64,000 nucleotides of DNA from contig DBHK01000003.1 in NCBI GenBank assembly GCA_002295635.1, positions 107,477-171,476 on the forward strand, given 5' to 3'. The stretch comes from UBA830 sp002295635 (GTDB lineage Bacteria; Pseudomonadota; Alphaproteobacteria; MPNO01; UBA830). Positions 49,743-59,103 of the stretch are shown here, in pieces. The position numbers and the translations under genes are program-made. Each line of letters begins with the position of its first letter. Within the stretch, counting starts at the first letter, position 1. The notes under the pieces are model-generated. The model saw nothing but the letters and a program-made list of their open reading frames with translations, did no database searches and was not told where the DNA came from.

Positions 49743-52700
49743 TCAGGATGCTGATAAGTTAGGTACCCTAAAATAAGACTGCAGCGGTTCAACTTCAAGC
49801 CCACCGGCGCGCATAGCAAAAATAGCTTCCACGGCTGATTTTGCGCCTGCTACGGTAGTGTAATACGGTATTTTACGAACAAGAGCCGATCGCCGAAGTT
49901 CGTATGAATCTGCTATCGCTTTTGCGCCCTCCGTTGTGTTGAATACCAATTGAACATTCCCAGATATCATCGAATCGACTATATGCGGCCGGCCTTCGTG
50001 TACCTTTTTTATAAATTCGGTCTTAACGCCAGCTGCATTCAACGCGACCGCTGTTCCGCTGGTTGCGATTAAGTCGAAGCCTATTTCCCTTAGCCGGCGT
50101 CCGAGGGAAATCATGGCCTCTTTGTCACGATCGCGAACGGAGATAAAAACCGTACCTTCAGTCGGGACCGAAGTTCCGCTGCCGAGCTGCGATTTTGCGA
50201 ACGCTCGCCCAAAATCGGAGTCGATTCCCATAACCTCACCGGTTGATTTCATTTCGGGGCCGAGGATAATGTCCACGCCCGGAAATTTGGCAAAAGGGAA
50301 AACAGCTTCCTTAACCGCGATATGGTCGACGGTAGTGGCTACAGAATAGACCTCGAGAAGGTGAGACAGACTTTCGCCCGCCATTGTGCGTGCGGCAACT
50401 TTGGCAATAGGCACGCCCGTGGCCTTTGCAACGAACGGTACCGTTCGGCTAGCCCGCGGATTGACCTCTAGGATATAAACCTCTTCGCCCTTGATGGCGT
50501 ATTGCACATTCATGAGGCCCACTACCTCTAGACCCCGTGCAAGCTCCGCCGTCTGCCGGCGCAGCTCCTCTAGAATGGTTTGCGGCAAAGAGTACGGTGG
50601 AAGCGAACACGCCGAGTCTCCAGAATGAATTCCTNNNNNNNNNNNNNNNNNNNNNNNNNNNNNNNNNNNNNNNNNNNNNNNNNNNNNNNNNNNNNNNNNN
50701 NNNNNNNNNNNNNNNNNNNNNNNNNNNNNNNNNNNNNNNNNNNNNNNNNNNNNNNNNNNNNNNNNNNNNNNNNNNNNNNNNNNNNNNNNNNNNNNNNNNN
50801 NNNNNNNNNNNNNNNNNNNNNNNNNNNNNNNNNNNNNNNNNNNNNNNNNNNNNNNNNNNNNNNNNNNNNNNNNNNNNNNNNNNNNNNNNNNNNNNNNNNN
50901 NNNNNNNNNNNNNNNNNNNNNNNNNNNNNNNNNNNNNNNNNNNNNNNNNCCAGAATGAATTCCTGCTTCCTCGATATGTTCCATGATGCCTGCGACATGG
51001 ACGTCATCGTTGATGTCGCGAATTGCGTCTACATCGACTTCTATCGCATCACGTAGATAGGAGTCTATTAATACGGGATTATCTCCAGATACCTGCACCG
51101 CGCTGGTGATGTAGCGGGTCAGTCCGGTTTCATCGTGAACAATTTCCATTGCCCGACCGCCGAGCACATAGGATGGCCGAATGACGACGGGGTAGCCAAT
51201 CCCCATTGCAACACGAACGGCTTCGTCGTCCGTGCGAGCGATGCCATTAGCAGGCTGTCGCAGATTTAGTTCCTGCAATAAAATCTGAAAACGTTCGCGG
51301 TCCTCCGCCAAGTCTATCGCATCTGGCGTGGTTCCCAAGATTGGTACGCCAGCTGCTTCCAAGTCTACGGCCAGTTTTAGAGGTGTTTGGCCACCATACT
51401 GTAAGATCAGACCCAGTACTTCGCCCGATTCTTCTTCTTTTCGGAAAATCTCGATTACGTCTTCGGCAGTCAACGGTTCGAAGTAAAGGCGGTCAGATGT
51501 ATCGTAATCGGTCGATACTGTCTCTGGGTTGCAGTTAATCATTATAGTTTCGTAGCCGGCTTCATTGAGCGCAAAAACAGCATGGACACAGCAGTAGTCG
51601 AACTCGATTCCCTGACCGATTCGGTTGGGCCCGCCGCCAAGAATTATGACTTTCTTTCGATCGGATGGATCAGCCTCGCATTCCGCCAGCCCGAACCCCG
51701 CGTTTTCATACGTCGAATACATGTATGGCGTTTGTGATCCAAACTCTGCCGCACAGGTGTCGACCCGTTTGTAAACTGGTCGAACGTCGAGTTCGATCCG
51801 CTTTGCTGCAATTTCTTTGGCGTTAACACCAACTATTTCTGCCAAACGCTCATCGGAAAATCCAGCCGCCTTTAGCCTGTTAAGAGCTCGCGCACCTGAG
51901 GGCAGACCGTTATGGCGCAGATCTTTTTCCATATCCACGATACCCTTAAGCTGTTCGATGAACCAGGGATCGAATCCAGAAGCCTGATGGATCGCTTCGA
52001 CGTCAACACCATGCCGCATCGCCTGAGCGACGAGCAGTACGCGGTTTACATGCGGTATATTAAGAGCGCCTAAGATCACCGCCTCGTCGACCTCACCCTC
52101 CGATCCTTCGTCATCGGAAATTGCGCCTGGAATAAATACTTCGTTTAGGCCGTTGAGCCCGATCTCCATAGATCGCATGGCCTTCTGCAGAGACTCTTGG
52201 AAAGTGCGGCCAATCGACATAGCCTCGCCAACCGATTTCATCTGGGTACTCAGGGTTGGCTCGGTGCCTGGGAACTTCTCGAAGGTAAATCGTGGCACTT
52301 TAGTGACGACGTAGTCGATCGTCGGTTCAAAAGATGCGGGGGTAACACCCGTTATATCGTTATCAAGTTCGTCGAGCGTATAACCTACTGCCAGTTTGGC
52401 GGCGATTTTGGCGATGGGAAATCCGGTGGCTTTAGATGCTAGCGCCGATGAACGTGAGACGCGCGGGTTCATCTCGATTATTACCAGCCGGCCATCTCGC
52501 GGGTTGACTGCAAATTGCACATTCGATCCGCCCGTATCGACCCCAATTTCTCGTAGCACCGCGATGGAGGCATTACGCATAATCTGGTATTCTTTATCAG
52601 TTAGCGTTAGCGCGGGGGCGACAGTGATTGAGTCGCCGGTGTGTACCCCCATGGGATCGACGTTCTCGATCGAACAAATAATAATACAGTTATCCGCGCT

Positions 52701-53369
52701 GTCGCGGACCACTTCCATCTCGTATTCTTTCCAGCCAATAATTGACTCCTCAACGAGAACCTCCGAGGTCGGCGAGGCCTCAATGCCCCGGCGCACAATA
52801 TCTTCGAATTCTTCACGGTTATAGGCTACCCCACCGCCAGTGCCACCTAAGGTGAAAGATGGGCGAATAATTGCCGGAAGGCCTGTTTCTTCCATCACCT
52901 CCAATGCCTCATCCATGGAATGGGCGATCCGCCCTCGCGGACTTTCAAGGCCAATTTTTGTCATTGCCTCTTGGAAGAGGGCTCTGTCTTCAGCCTTGTC
53001 TATCGCCTCGCGTTTGGCGCCGATTAATTCCACCCCGTTCGCGTCCAAGACACCCATCTTTGCAAGCGATAGAGCGGTATTTAAGCCAGTTTGCCCTCCC
53101 ATAGTTGGGAGGATCGCATCCGGCTTTTCCTTTTCAATAATCTTAGCGACTAAGTCCGGCGTCACCGGCTCTATATAGGTAGCGTCTGCAAATTCCGGGT
53201 CAGTCATTATCGTAGCAGGGTTGGAGTTAACGAGTATGACGCGATAGCCCTCGTCTTTAAGCGCTTTACAGGCTTGGGTACCAGAATAGTCGAATTCGCA
53301 TGCCTGACCGATCACTATCGGCCCTGCGCCGATTATGAGAATACTTTTGAGATCAGTACGTTTGGGCAT
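49743..53369 (-). CDS. carB: Carbamoyl-phosphate synthase large subunit (contains assembly gap)
   Basis: The protein has two tandem ATP-grasp synthetase halves: IIGAGPIVIGQACEFDYSG near the start and ILGGGPNRIGQGIEFDYCC at the second half. A C-terminal MGS-like allosteric domain follows (TEGTVFISVRDRDKEAM onward). It makes carbamoyl phosphate with CarA for pyrimidines and arginine. ATG 53369 (MPKRTDLKSIL) is chosen over the open frame to 53468. The annotated length of 1208 codons includes 105 N codons and 5 duplicated ones. Without them it is about 1098, normal for the family. It is separated from carA by two genes on the other strand. Confidence 0.95.
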   Translation of the reverse strand: MPKRTDLKSILIIGAGPIVIGQACEFDYSGTQACKALKDEGYRVILVNSNPATIMTDPEFADATYIEPVTPDLVAKIIEKEKPDAILPTMGGQTGLNTALSLAKMGVLDANGVELIGAKREAIDKAEDRALFQEAMTKIGLESPRGRIAHSMDEALEVMEETGLPAIIRPSFTLGGTGGGVAYNREEFEDIVRRGIEASPTSEVLVEESIIGWKEYEMEVVRDSADNCIIICSIENVDPMGVHTGDSITVAPALTLTDKEYQIMRNASIAVLREIGVDTGGSNVQFAVNPRDGRLVIIEMNPRVSRSSALASKATGFPIAKIAAKLAVGYTLDELDNDITGVTPASFEPTIDYVVTKVPRFTFEKFPGTEPTLSTQMKSVGEAMSIGRTFQESLQKAMRSMEIGLNGLNEVFIPGAISDDEGSEGEVDEAVILGALNIPHVNRVLLVAQAMRHGVDVEAIHQASGFDPWFIEQLKGIVDMEKDLRHNGLPSGARALNRLKAAGFSDERLAEIVGVNAKEIAAKRIELDVRPVYKRVDTCAAEFGSQTPYMYSTYENAGFGLAECEADPSDRKKVIILGGGPNRIGQGIEFDYCCVHAVFALNEAGYETIMINCNPETVSTDYDTSDRLYFEPLTAEDVIEIFRKEEESGEVLGLILQYGGQTPLKLAVDLEAAGVPILGTTPDAIDLAEDRERFQILLQELNLRQPANGIARTDDEAVRVAMGIGYPVVIRPSYVLGGRAMEIVHDETGLTRYITSAVQVSGDNPVLIDSYLRDAIEVDVDAIRDINDDVHVAGIMEHIEEAGIHSXXXXXXXXXXXXXXXXXXXXXXXXXXXXXXXXXXXXXXXXXXXXXXXXXXXXXXXXXXXXXXXXXXXXXXXXXXXXXXXXXXXXXXXXXXXXXXXXXXXXXXXXXXGIHSGDSACSLPPYSLPQTILEELRRQTAELARGLEVVGLMNVQYAIKGEEVYILEVNPRASRTVPFVAKATGVPIAKVAARTMAGESLSHLLEVYSVATTVDHIAVKEAVFPFAKFPGVDIILGPEMKSTGEVMGIDSDFGRAFAKSQLGSGTSVPTEGTVFISVRDRDKEAMISLGRRLREIGFDLIATSGTAVALNAAGVKTEFIKKVHEGRPHIVDSMISGNVQLVFNTTEGAKAIADSYELRRSALVRKIPYYTTVAGAKSAVEAIFAMRAGGLEVEPLQSYFRVPNLSAS
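50635..50949. other. Assembly gap of 315 N inside carB, flanked by a 15-bp duplication
   Basis: The 15 bases CCAGAATGAATTCCT occur directly before the N run (50620-50634) and directly after it (50950-50964). On the coding strand the sequence before the gap ends IEEAGIHSG and the sequence after it starts GIHSGDSACSLPP. Collapsing the duplicate restores the conserved CarB string without loss. The two contigs therefore overlap, and the N run does not stand for missing sequence. Confidence 0.9.
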
Positions 53370-53506
53370 GGGCGTCAATCGACTTCCAGCACCTGACGAT
53401 AAAAAACCGGACAGGCGCGACAGAACAAGTGGGTCAAACGTAAGAATTGACCGACAGGTATTTCTCACGACTCGCGGGCGTAGGCAAGAGGGGTATATAT
53501 AAATTC

Positions 53507-53525
53507 AATGTCATTTTATGACATT
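53507..53525. promoter_or_regulatory. 8-bp palindrome upstream of carB
   Basis: AATGTCAT (53507-53514) and ATGACATT (53518-53525) form a perfect inverted repeat around TTT, next to a TATATA-rich stretch about 140 bp upstream of the carB ATG. It could be an operator for carB, which has lost the usual adjacent carA promoter. The remainder of 53370-53783 (414 bp) shows no gene. It must hold the carB promoter and that of the divergent SDR gene. Confidence 0.35.
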
Positions 53526-53783
53526 TAGGGAGCTCTGTTCTCAGAAACTAAAGCCCCTCCGGAAGAAATACCTTTACTGATCTAATAACGTGTTTATCGC
53601 GTAACCAAACTATTATGTTCTGAAGAGCGGGAAAAGAAGCCTTAAATGCGGACTTTGCGTGAAAAAATACAGATTTTGATTTTGACAACTCACCCGCAAA
53701 ACAAAGACATCACCGACACTAATCTCGCTAAAATGGTATTTTAGAACGACATGACAGCGGTAGTTATATTTTTAGTTCGATAG

Positions 53784-54521
53784 ATGTCTTTTATGAGTGA
53801 AAAATCCAGAATGCTCCTTTCGTCTCTTCCAAATGGTGGATGTGCTGTCATATTTGGAAGTTCTGGAGCGATCGGTTCGGCTTTGGAAAATCGCCTTAAA
53901 TTCGAAAAAACCATCGAAAGGACGGCTGGGTTCTCCCGTTCCACCTCGCCATCCGTAGATATAACAGTTGAAAAATCTATTGCTGACGCGGCGTCAGCGG
54001 TCTCTGAATTTGATTATCCCGTTCGCCTTTTGATAGATGCCACGGGATTTTTGCATGACGATGATACATATCCCGAAAAAGCTCTGGCCAAAATAGATGG
54101 CTTTAAAATGGCATATGCGATGGCTGTTAATGCAATTGGGCCAGCACTGTTGATGAAACATTTTCTGCCTCTCCTACCTAAAGAGGGTAAATCCGTTTTT
54201 TGCACCCTATCGGCCCGGGTCGGTAGTATCGCGGACAATCGGCTCGGAGGCTGGTACAGCTACAGGTCATCAAAAGCGGCACTCAATCAGATTGTCCGTA
54301 CTTCGGCGATTGAACTTAAACGCCTTAGACCTGACGCATTGTGCGTCGCCTATCATCCAGGTACTGTCGATAGTCCGCTCTCCGACCCGTTTCTGAAATC
54401 TCGATTTCAGGCGCAGTCAGCCGCTGAGGCGGCTGAGGGCTGTCTTTCCGTCTTGGACCATCTAACACCATCTCAGTCAGGTGGGTTTTTTGATTATAAA
54501 GGAGCAGAAGTTCCTTGGTGA
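53784..54521 (+). CDS. SDR family oxidoreductase (C-factor-like)
   Basis: The 245-residue short-chain dehydrogenase has the nucleotide motif AVIFGSSGAIGSAL, LIDATGFLHDD, MAVNAIGPALLMKHFLPLL, and the catalytic region SARVGSIADNRLGGW with YSYRSSKAALN (Tyr and Lys). The pattern resembles the CsgA/C-factor group of SDRs. The substrate is unknown. It lies between carA and carB on the opposite strand. Its stop overlaps the start of a DCC-family gene (GTGA). Confidence 0.8.
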   Translation: MSFMSEKSRMLLSSLPNGGCAVIFGSSGAIGSALENRLKFEKTIERTAGFSRSTSPSVDITVEKSIADAASAVSEFDYPVRLLIDATGFLHDDDTYPEKALAKIDGFKMAYAMAVNAIGPALLMKHFLPLLPKEGKSVFCTLSARVGSIADNRLGGWYSYRSSKAALNQIVRTSAIELKRLRPDALCVAYHPGTVDSPLSDPFLKSRFQAQSAAEAAEGCLSVLDHLTPSQSGGFFDYKGAEVPW

Positions 54522-54922
54522 GGTTGGGCTTACCTAGGGTCACCAAAGGGCGCCTGACTGTATATTTCGACGGTAGCTGCCCCATTTGTGCCAGTGAGAA
54601 CAGGGGGGTACCGCAAACATCGCGGCGCTAAAAGTATCGACTGGATTGACGTTAATAGTGTTTCTGGCGACTCGGTTGCGCCAAGACTATCCCGAATAGA
54701 CGCGCTGGAACGTTTTCATGTGATGGATAAAATAGGACAGTTTTTTCTGGAGGAGCTGCCTTCGCAGTCCTGTGGACTGCGCTGACCGCATTTTCCACAA
54801 TAGGTAGACTTTGCTCACAACGATCATTCAGTTTTTTTTTGGAGTGGGGGTACAATATTTTTCTTTTACTCAGACCCGGATTGCAAATTTTATATCGTGC
54901 TTACTTCGGCACGCATCGATAA
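54518..54922 (+). pseudogene. DCC/DUF393 thiol-disulfide oxidoreductase-like gene with two frameshifts
   Basis: Reading from GTG 54518 gives LTVYFDGSCPICASE, the DCC-family signature with its CPxC pair. The frame then breaks in a run of six G (about 54602-54607). The next frame gives YRKHRGAKSIDWIDVNSV and ERFHVMDKIGQFF, then breaks in a run of six T (about 54741-54746). The original frame resumes with SGGAAFAVLWTALTAF and ends RAYFGTHR at TAA 54920-54922. Removing one G and adding one T gives a continuous family-like protein of about 134 residues. The cause may be true decay or sequencing indels in homopolymers. Confidence 0.75.
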
Positions 54923-54962
54923 ATTTTAAGAGGGGGTGTATGCGGATAGCTCGGTGTGATGT

Positions 54963-55021
54963 TGGCCTATAAATGGCCATCTAACTTCAGGAAACCGAAC
55001 CTCGGATAGGCCATTTTTTTA
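54963..55021 (+). terminator. Terminator of the SDR-DCC transcription unit
   Basis: TGGCCTAT (54963-54970) pairs with ATAGGCCA (55006-55013) and is followed directly by a T run to about 55020. The loop is long, about 35 nt. It lies 40 bp after the DCC stop and just before convergent carA. The remaining spacer to 55164 shows no gene. Confidence 0.6.
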
Positions 55022-55164
55022 TCGCCAATTACCTTGCCAAAAAATCTATGCGCTCACTTAGCAAGAGCTCTTTTCCTTTGACTACGACAAATACGATAGC
55101 CGACGAGACCGGAATTCCACAATTCCAAACTTTTGAGACAAATTTGACAAGGCTTAAGGTAGCC

Positions 55165-56379
55165 TCACGCATTATCAATCATTTCCATGAACTGCCCAAA
55201 AAGGTGGTGACTGTCCTCTGGCCCAGGGCTGGCTTCGGGGTGATATTGGACTGAAAAAACTTCTCTCCCATCCGTGCAGCGGATTCCCTCTAGACTGCCA
55301 TCGAATAGCGATACATGGCTTTCTTTCACACCTTCCGGCAACGTCGCCTTATCAACTACGAATCCGTGATTTTGGCTGGTGATCTCCACCCTTCCGGTAA
55401 CGAGATCTTTAACTGGGTGATTTGCGCCACGATGACCTAGGTGCATCTTTTTAGTGCTGGCACCTAGCGAGAGTGCCAGTAGTTGATGGCCCAGACATAT
55501 GCCAAAAATCGGTAAGCCAAACTTTATGAGTTGGCGTATCACGGGCACGGCATATTCACCGGTCGCCATTGGGTCTCCGGGTCCGTTGGATAGGAAAACA
55601 CCGTCCGGACTATGGCGTAGAACGTCTTCAGTACTGGCAGTGGCCGGAACCACGGTCACCTTGCAGCCCGCATCAGCTAAACAGCGAAGAATGTTGCGTT
55701 TGGCTCCGAAATCTATCGCTACCACGTGGCGCTGCGTCGCGACTTGCTTTCCGAATCCATGATTTAAAGCCCAAAGGGTCTCATCCCATACATATGTCTG
55801 TTGGCAGGTAACCTCCTTTGCAAGGTCCATACCCTCCAATCCAGGCCACGCCTTGGCGGTTTCTAGTAAATTGGGAAGGGCAAGTTTGCCCGAAAATTTT
55901 TCCAAACCGAGGTTATCACCGTCCGATGCATTGCAGATGACGCCTTTTGGTGCACCGAACTCCCGAATCAGTCTTGTGAGACGACGTGTATCAACCCCTG
56001 TGATTCCAATTAAATTATACCTTTTGAGCCAGGCGTCCAAGTGCTGCGTTGCCCGCCAGTTGCTGGGATGCGTTATGTCCGCCCGCAAGATCAGTCCGCG
56101 GGCCACGGGCGTTGTTGTTTCGAAGTCTTCCAGATTGACACCAACATTTCCTATGTGAGGAAACGTGAAGGAAATGATTTGTCCAGCATAAGATGGATCT
56201 GTGAGGATTTCCTGATAACCGGTGATTGAAGTGTTGAAACAAACCTCGCCCACTGCGACGCCAATCGCACCAATTCCATGCCCCCAAATGACGCTTCCAT
56301 CTGCGAGTACCAACGCGCCGGTCGCGCCGTTTGGTACGATGGTGGGAAAGTCGATGGTGGGGGTCGCGGTCTTTGCCAT
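55165..56379 (-). CDS. carA: Carbamoyl-phosphate synthase small (glutaminase) subunit
   Basis: The 404-residue protein has an N-terminal CarA domain (GALVLADGSVIWGHGIG) and a class I glutamine amidotransferase domain. The nucleophile is Cys295 in FGICLGHQLLALSLG, and the His/Glu pair lies in YHPEASPGPED (about residue 381). It releases ammonia from glutamine and channels it to CarB. Start is ATG 56379. The sequence-supported promoter is about 70 bp upstream. Confidence 0.96.
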   Translation of the reverse strand: MAKTATPTIDFPTIVPNGATGALVLADGSVIWGHGIGAIGVAVGEVCFNTSITGYQEILTDPSYAGQIISFTFPHIGNVGVNLEDFETTTPVARGLILRADITHPSNWRATQHLDAWLKRYNLIGITGVDTRRLTRLIREFGAPKGVICNASDGDNLGLEKFSGKLALPNLLETAKAWPGLEGMDLAKEVTCQQTYVWDETLWALNHGFGKQVATQRHVVAIDFGAKRNILRCLADAGCKVTVVPATASTEDVLRHSPDGVFLSNGPGDPMATGEYAVPVIRQLIKFGLPIFGICLGHQLLALSLGASTKKMHLGHRGANHPVKDLVTGRVEITSQNHGFVVDKATLPEGVKESHVSLFDGSLEGIRCTDGREVFSVQYHPEASPGPEDSHHLFGQFMEMIDNA

Positions 56380-56450
56380 GGTCGGTGCTTCGTTCGGCGT
56401 TTAATAGGTACCTGCGGAGGCGCGGCGACAGTATGGCTAACGCCTAAGAG

Positions 56451-56479
56451 TAGATAGACTGCTGTGGCAGACTCGTCAA
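56451..56479 (-). promoter_or_regulatory. Predicted sigma-70 promoter of carA
   Basis: On the minus strand TTGACG (56479-56474) and TATCTA (56456-56451) are separated by exactly 17 bp, a good match to the housekeeping consensus. An A/T-rich upstream element lies at 56480-56515. The -10 box is about 72 bp from the carA ATG, leaving room for a leader. Confidence 0.6.
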
Positions 56480-56596
56480 CTACCATATTTTTAAAATATC
56501 TATATTTTTCAATAAGTTGTTTTCCTGTAAGGCGTTTGCGCCGGGCTTCGTTTTGCGTTACGGTCTCGCGCTTTCAAGGATAGCGGATACGATTTC

Positions 56597-57055
56597 ATGC
56601 TCAGAGAAGAGATCAGTGACGCCCTCAAATCGTCGATGAAGAAAAAAAATCAGATCGCGGTGTCGACGCTGCGTCTGATCCAGGCGGCGATCAAGGATCG
56701 CGATATCGCCGCCCGCTCCAAGGGCGTGGATGACGGCATATCGGATGACGAGATTTTGCAGGTTCTCCAGACTATGATCCGCCAACGCCATGACTCGATT
56801 GAGATGTACAAGAAGGGGAACCGCCCAGAACTTGCGGAGAGGGAGGCGCAAGAGATCATAGTCATCCAAGAATTTATGCCGCGCCAGCTTGACGATGTCG
56901 AAATGGAGGCGGCGATTGCCGAGGTAGTCCGGGCAACTGGTGCAGAGACTATCAAGGATATGGGGGCGGCTATGGGAGCCCTGCGTGATCGGTATGCCGG
57001 GCAGATGGATTTCGGTAAGGCTGGTGCCGCATTAAAGGCGTATCTTGCGGGCTGA
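56597..57055 (+). CDS. GatB/YqeY domain-containing protein
   Basis: The 152-residue helical protein shows MKKKNQIAVSTLRLIQAAIKD, MIRQRHDSIEMYKKGNRPELAEREAQEI and the closing MGALRDRYAGQMDFGKAGAALK. It resembles the tail domain of the GatB amidotransferase subunit. Its own function is unknown, perhaps linked to tRNA. It precedes dnaG and rpoD, as in the macromolecular-synthesis region of many bacteria, and is divergent from carA. Confidence 0.93.
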   Translation: MLREEISDALKSSMKKKNQIAVSTLRLIQAAIKDRDIAARSKGVDDGISDDEILQVLQTMIRQRHDSIEMYKKGNRPELAEREAQEIIVIQEFMPRQLDDVEMEAAIAEVVRATGAETIKDMGAAMGALRDRYAGQMDFGKAGAALKAYLAG

Positions 57056-57143
57056 CGTCACGACTTAGGACTTGTACACTATCCCAAATAAACGGAGAGA
57101 ACTCAGGCCCCTCCGTATAACGGTTACTTAATGGACGAGTTCG

Positions 57144-58988
57144 ATGGCATTTCCGCCCAAGTTCCTCGATGAAATCCGCACCCGCCTGACACTGTCAGAT
57201 ATCATCGGCCGGTCAGTAAAATTAACCCGGAAAGGCCACGAACATTCAGGTTTATGCCCTTTTCATTCGGAGAAAACGCCGTCGTTTACCGTTTCTGATG
57301 AAAAATCATTCTACCATTGCTTCGGATGCGGCAAGCATGGGGATGTTATTTCTTTTTACATGGAACATGATGGGTTGTCCTTTCCCGAGGCCGTAGAGCA
57401 GGCAGCAAGAGAGGCGGGTTTGGATGTGCCGATTTCGACACCACAAGATCAAGGGTGGGGAAAGCAGCGTACGGAACTGGTTGATGCCGTAGAGCTTGCC
57501 TGTACTTTCTTTGAGGGCAAACTATGGGATTCCGTTGGACGCAAGGGTCTGGAATATCTGCGTGGTCGTGGCCTAACGGATGATACTATTCGGCGCTTCA
57601 GGCTGGGGTTCGCACCGGCAGGGAATCCACTTAAAACGGCGCTTGTCTCCGAAGAGGTGCCGGAAGTAATTCTACTGAAGGCGGGGCTAATTCGCCGTCC
57701 GGATGACGGTCGTCAAACATACGATTTCTTTCGTGACAGAGTAATCTTTCCCATTCGTGATGGTCGCGGCCGGCCGATCGCATTCGGAGGCCGAACGATG
57801 GGAACAGGCGAGCCGAAATACCTTAATTCCCCTGATACACCTCTGTTCGATAAGCGGCGTACGCTGTTTGGTCTCGATACAGCGCGCAAGGGGGCACGCG
57901 ATTCTGGTCGCGTCATCGTCACAGAGGGTTACATGGATGTCATAGTCCTCGCGCAGGAAGGACTAATCGAGACAGTCGCGCCCCTTGGCACAGCGCTGAC
58001 AGAAGATCATATCACGCAACTCTGGAAGCTCGCGGACGAGCCGGTAATGTGCTTCGATGGTGATAAGGCAGGCCTCCGTGCTGCGGGACGGGCTGCAGAG
58101 AAGGCCTTGCCGCTTCTGGCACCTGAGAAGTCACTTCGCTTTGTAAAGCTGCCTGCGGGCGAAGACCCGGATAGCCTAGTGACCGAAAAGGGGCTAGCTG
58201 CAATGAATTCGTTGATAAATGATGCAGCCCCCCTATCTGCGATGGTTTGGTCGTTGGAGACCGACGGCCGCCAAATTGATACCCCAGAACGTATCGCTGG
58301 ACTAGAGAAACGACTTGAAGATCGGATTCTCTCCATCGCCGATCGTAAGGTCCAGTTCCAGTACCGAAACCTTTTCCGACAGAAGTTACGGGATCTAGCT
58401 AAAGCTCGGCATGGCCCCACGGGGAGTGGCCAACGTATAAAACGGGACGAAAACTCCTGGGTCGGGCCGGGGAAAAATACTCGTTTTCTGGGGACTAGGT
58501 CCGATCCTGCCATCCTTAAGCGGCGTCTCGAGCAGGGACTCCTAGCGACTATCATCAACCATCCTAGCCTGCTTGACCCTTTTGCTGAGGACCTAGCAAT
58601 GGTTAACGTTTCCGATCCAACGCTTGACAAGCTACTACAGGAAATCTTAAAGGTTCACGCCCTCGTGGGAAAACTTGACTCAACCGACCTTAAGAACCAG
58701 TTATCTAGCAACGGAGACGGGGAAATTTTGCAGTCTGTGTTATCATCGGAAGTATACGTCCACGCCGGTTTTGCACGTATGAGTGCGACGGACGAGGAAG
58801 TGCGGACCGGTTTTCTTGAGATTTTGGAGAGGCAGCTTCAGCCCGCGAGAACGGCAGATTTGGAGGAGGCGCGGCAGAGTTACATTGAAGACCCGACAGA
58901 TGAGAATTGGAGAAGGTTCGAAAAGCTGAAAACGGGGAGTGTTGGACAGCAAGACTCAGAGATGCAATCACGGCGGTATATGAGATAG
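57144..58988 (+). CDS. dnaG: DNA primase
   Basis: The 614-residue protein has the N-terminal zinc ribbon (Cys38, His41, Cys59, Cys62; LCPFHSEKTPSFTV and YHCFGCGKHGD) and a Toprim core with VIVTEGYMDVIVLAQ and CFDGDKAGLRAA. The C-terminal helicase-interaction domain begins at about residue 460. It lays RNA primers for replication. It is followed by rpoD 115 bp downstream. Confidence 0.95.
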   Translation: MAFPPKFLDEIRTRLTLSDIIGRSVKLTRKGHEHSGLCPFHSEKTPSFTVSDEKSFYHCFGCGKHGDVISFYMEHDGLSFPEAVEQAAREAGLDVPISTPQDQGWGKQRTELVDAVELACTFFEGKLWDSVGRKGLEYLRGRGLTDDTIRRFRLGFAPAGNPLKTALVSEEVPEVILLKAGLIRRPDDGRQTYDFFRDRVIFPIRDGRGRPIAFGGRTMGTGEPKYLNSPDTPLFDKRRTLFGLDTARKGARDSGRVIVTEGYMDVIVLAQEGLIETVAPLGTALTEDHITQLWKLADEPVMCFDGDKAGLRAAGRAAEKALPLLAPEKSLRFVKLPAGEDPDSLVTEKGLAAMNSLINDAAPLSAMVWSLETDGRQIDTPERIAGLEKRLEDRILSIADRKVQFQYRNLFRQKLRDLAKARHGPTGSGQRIKRDENSWVGPGKNTRFLGTRSDPAILKRRLEQGLLATIINHPSLLDPFAEDLAMVNVSDPTLDKLLQEILKVHALVGKLDSTDLKNQLSSNGDGEILQSVLSSEVYVHAGFARMSATDEEVRTGFLEILERQLQPARTADLEEARQSYIEDPTDENWRRFEKLKTGSVGQQDSEMQSRRYMR

Positions 58989-59103
58989 GTAGTGAAAAAT
59001 ATCTTCGCTGGCGCTGTCGGTAGCGGGCGATAAGACCGTTGAAAGATTAGTTCGCGCTTGCTGCGTTAGGGTAGGCACGCTGTAAATTAGGGGACAAACT
59101 CTT

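Noticed and set aside
50537..51056. Open frames made largely of X across the N run
   Set aside because: They exist only because N is translated as X. The real gene is carB on the minus strand.
55048..55254. 68-codon frame at the carA 3' end
   Set aside because: Half of it is antisense to carA, the other half is spacer, and it shows no family likeness.
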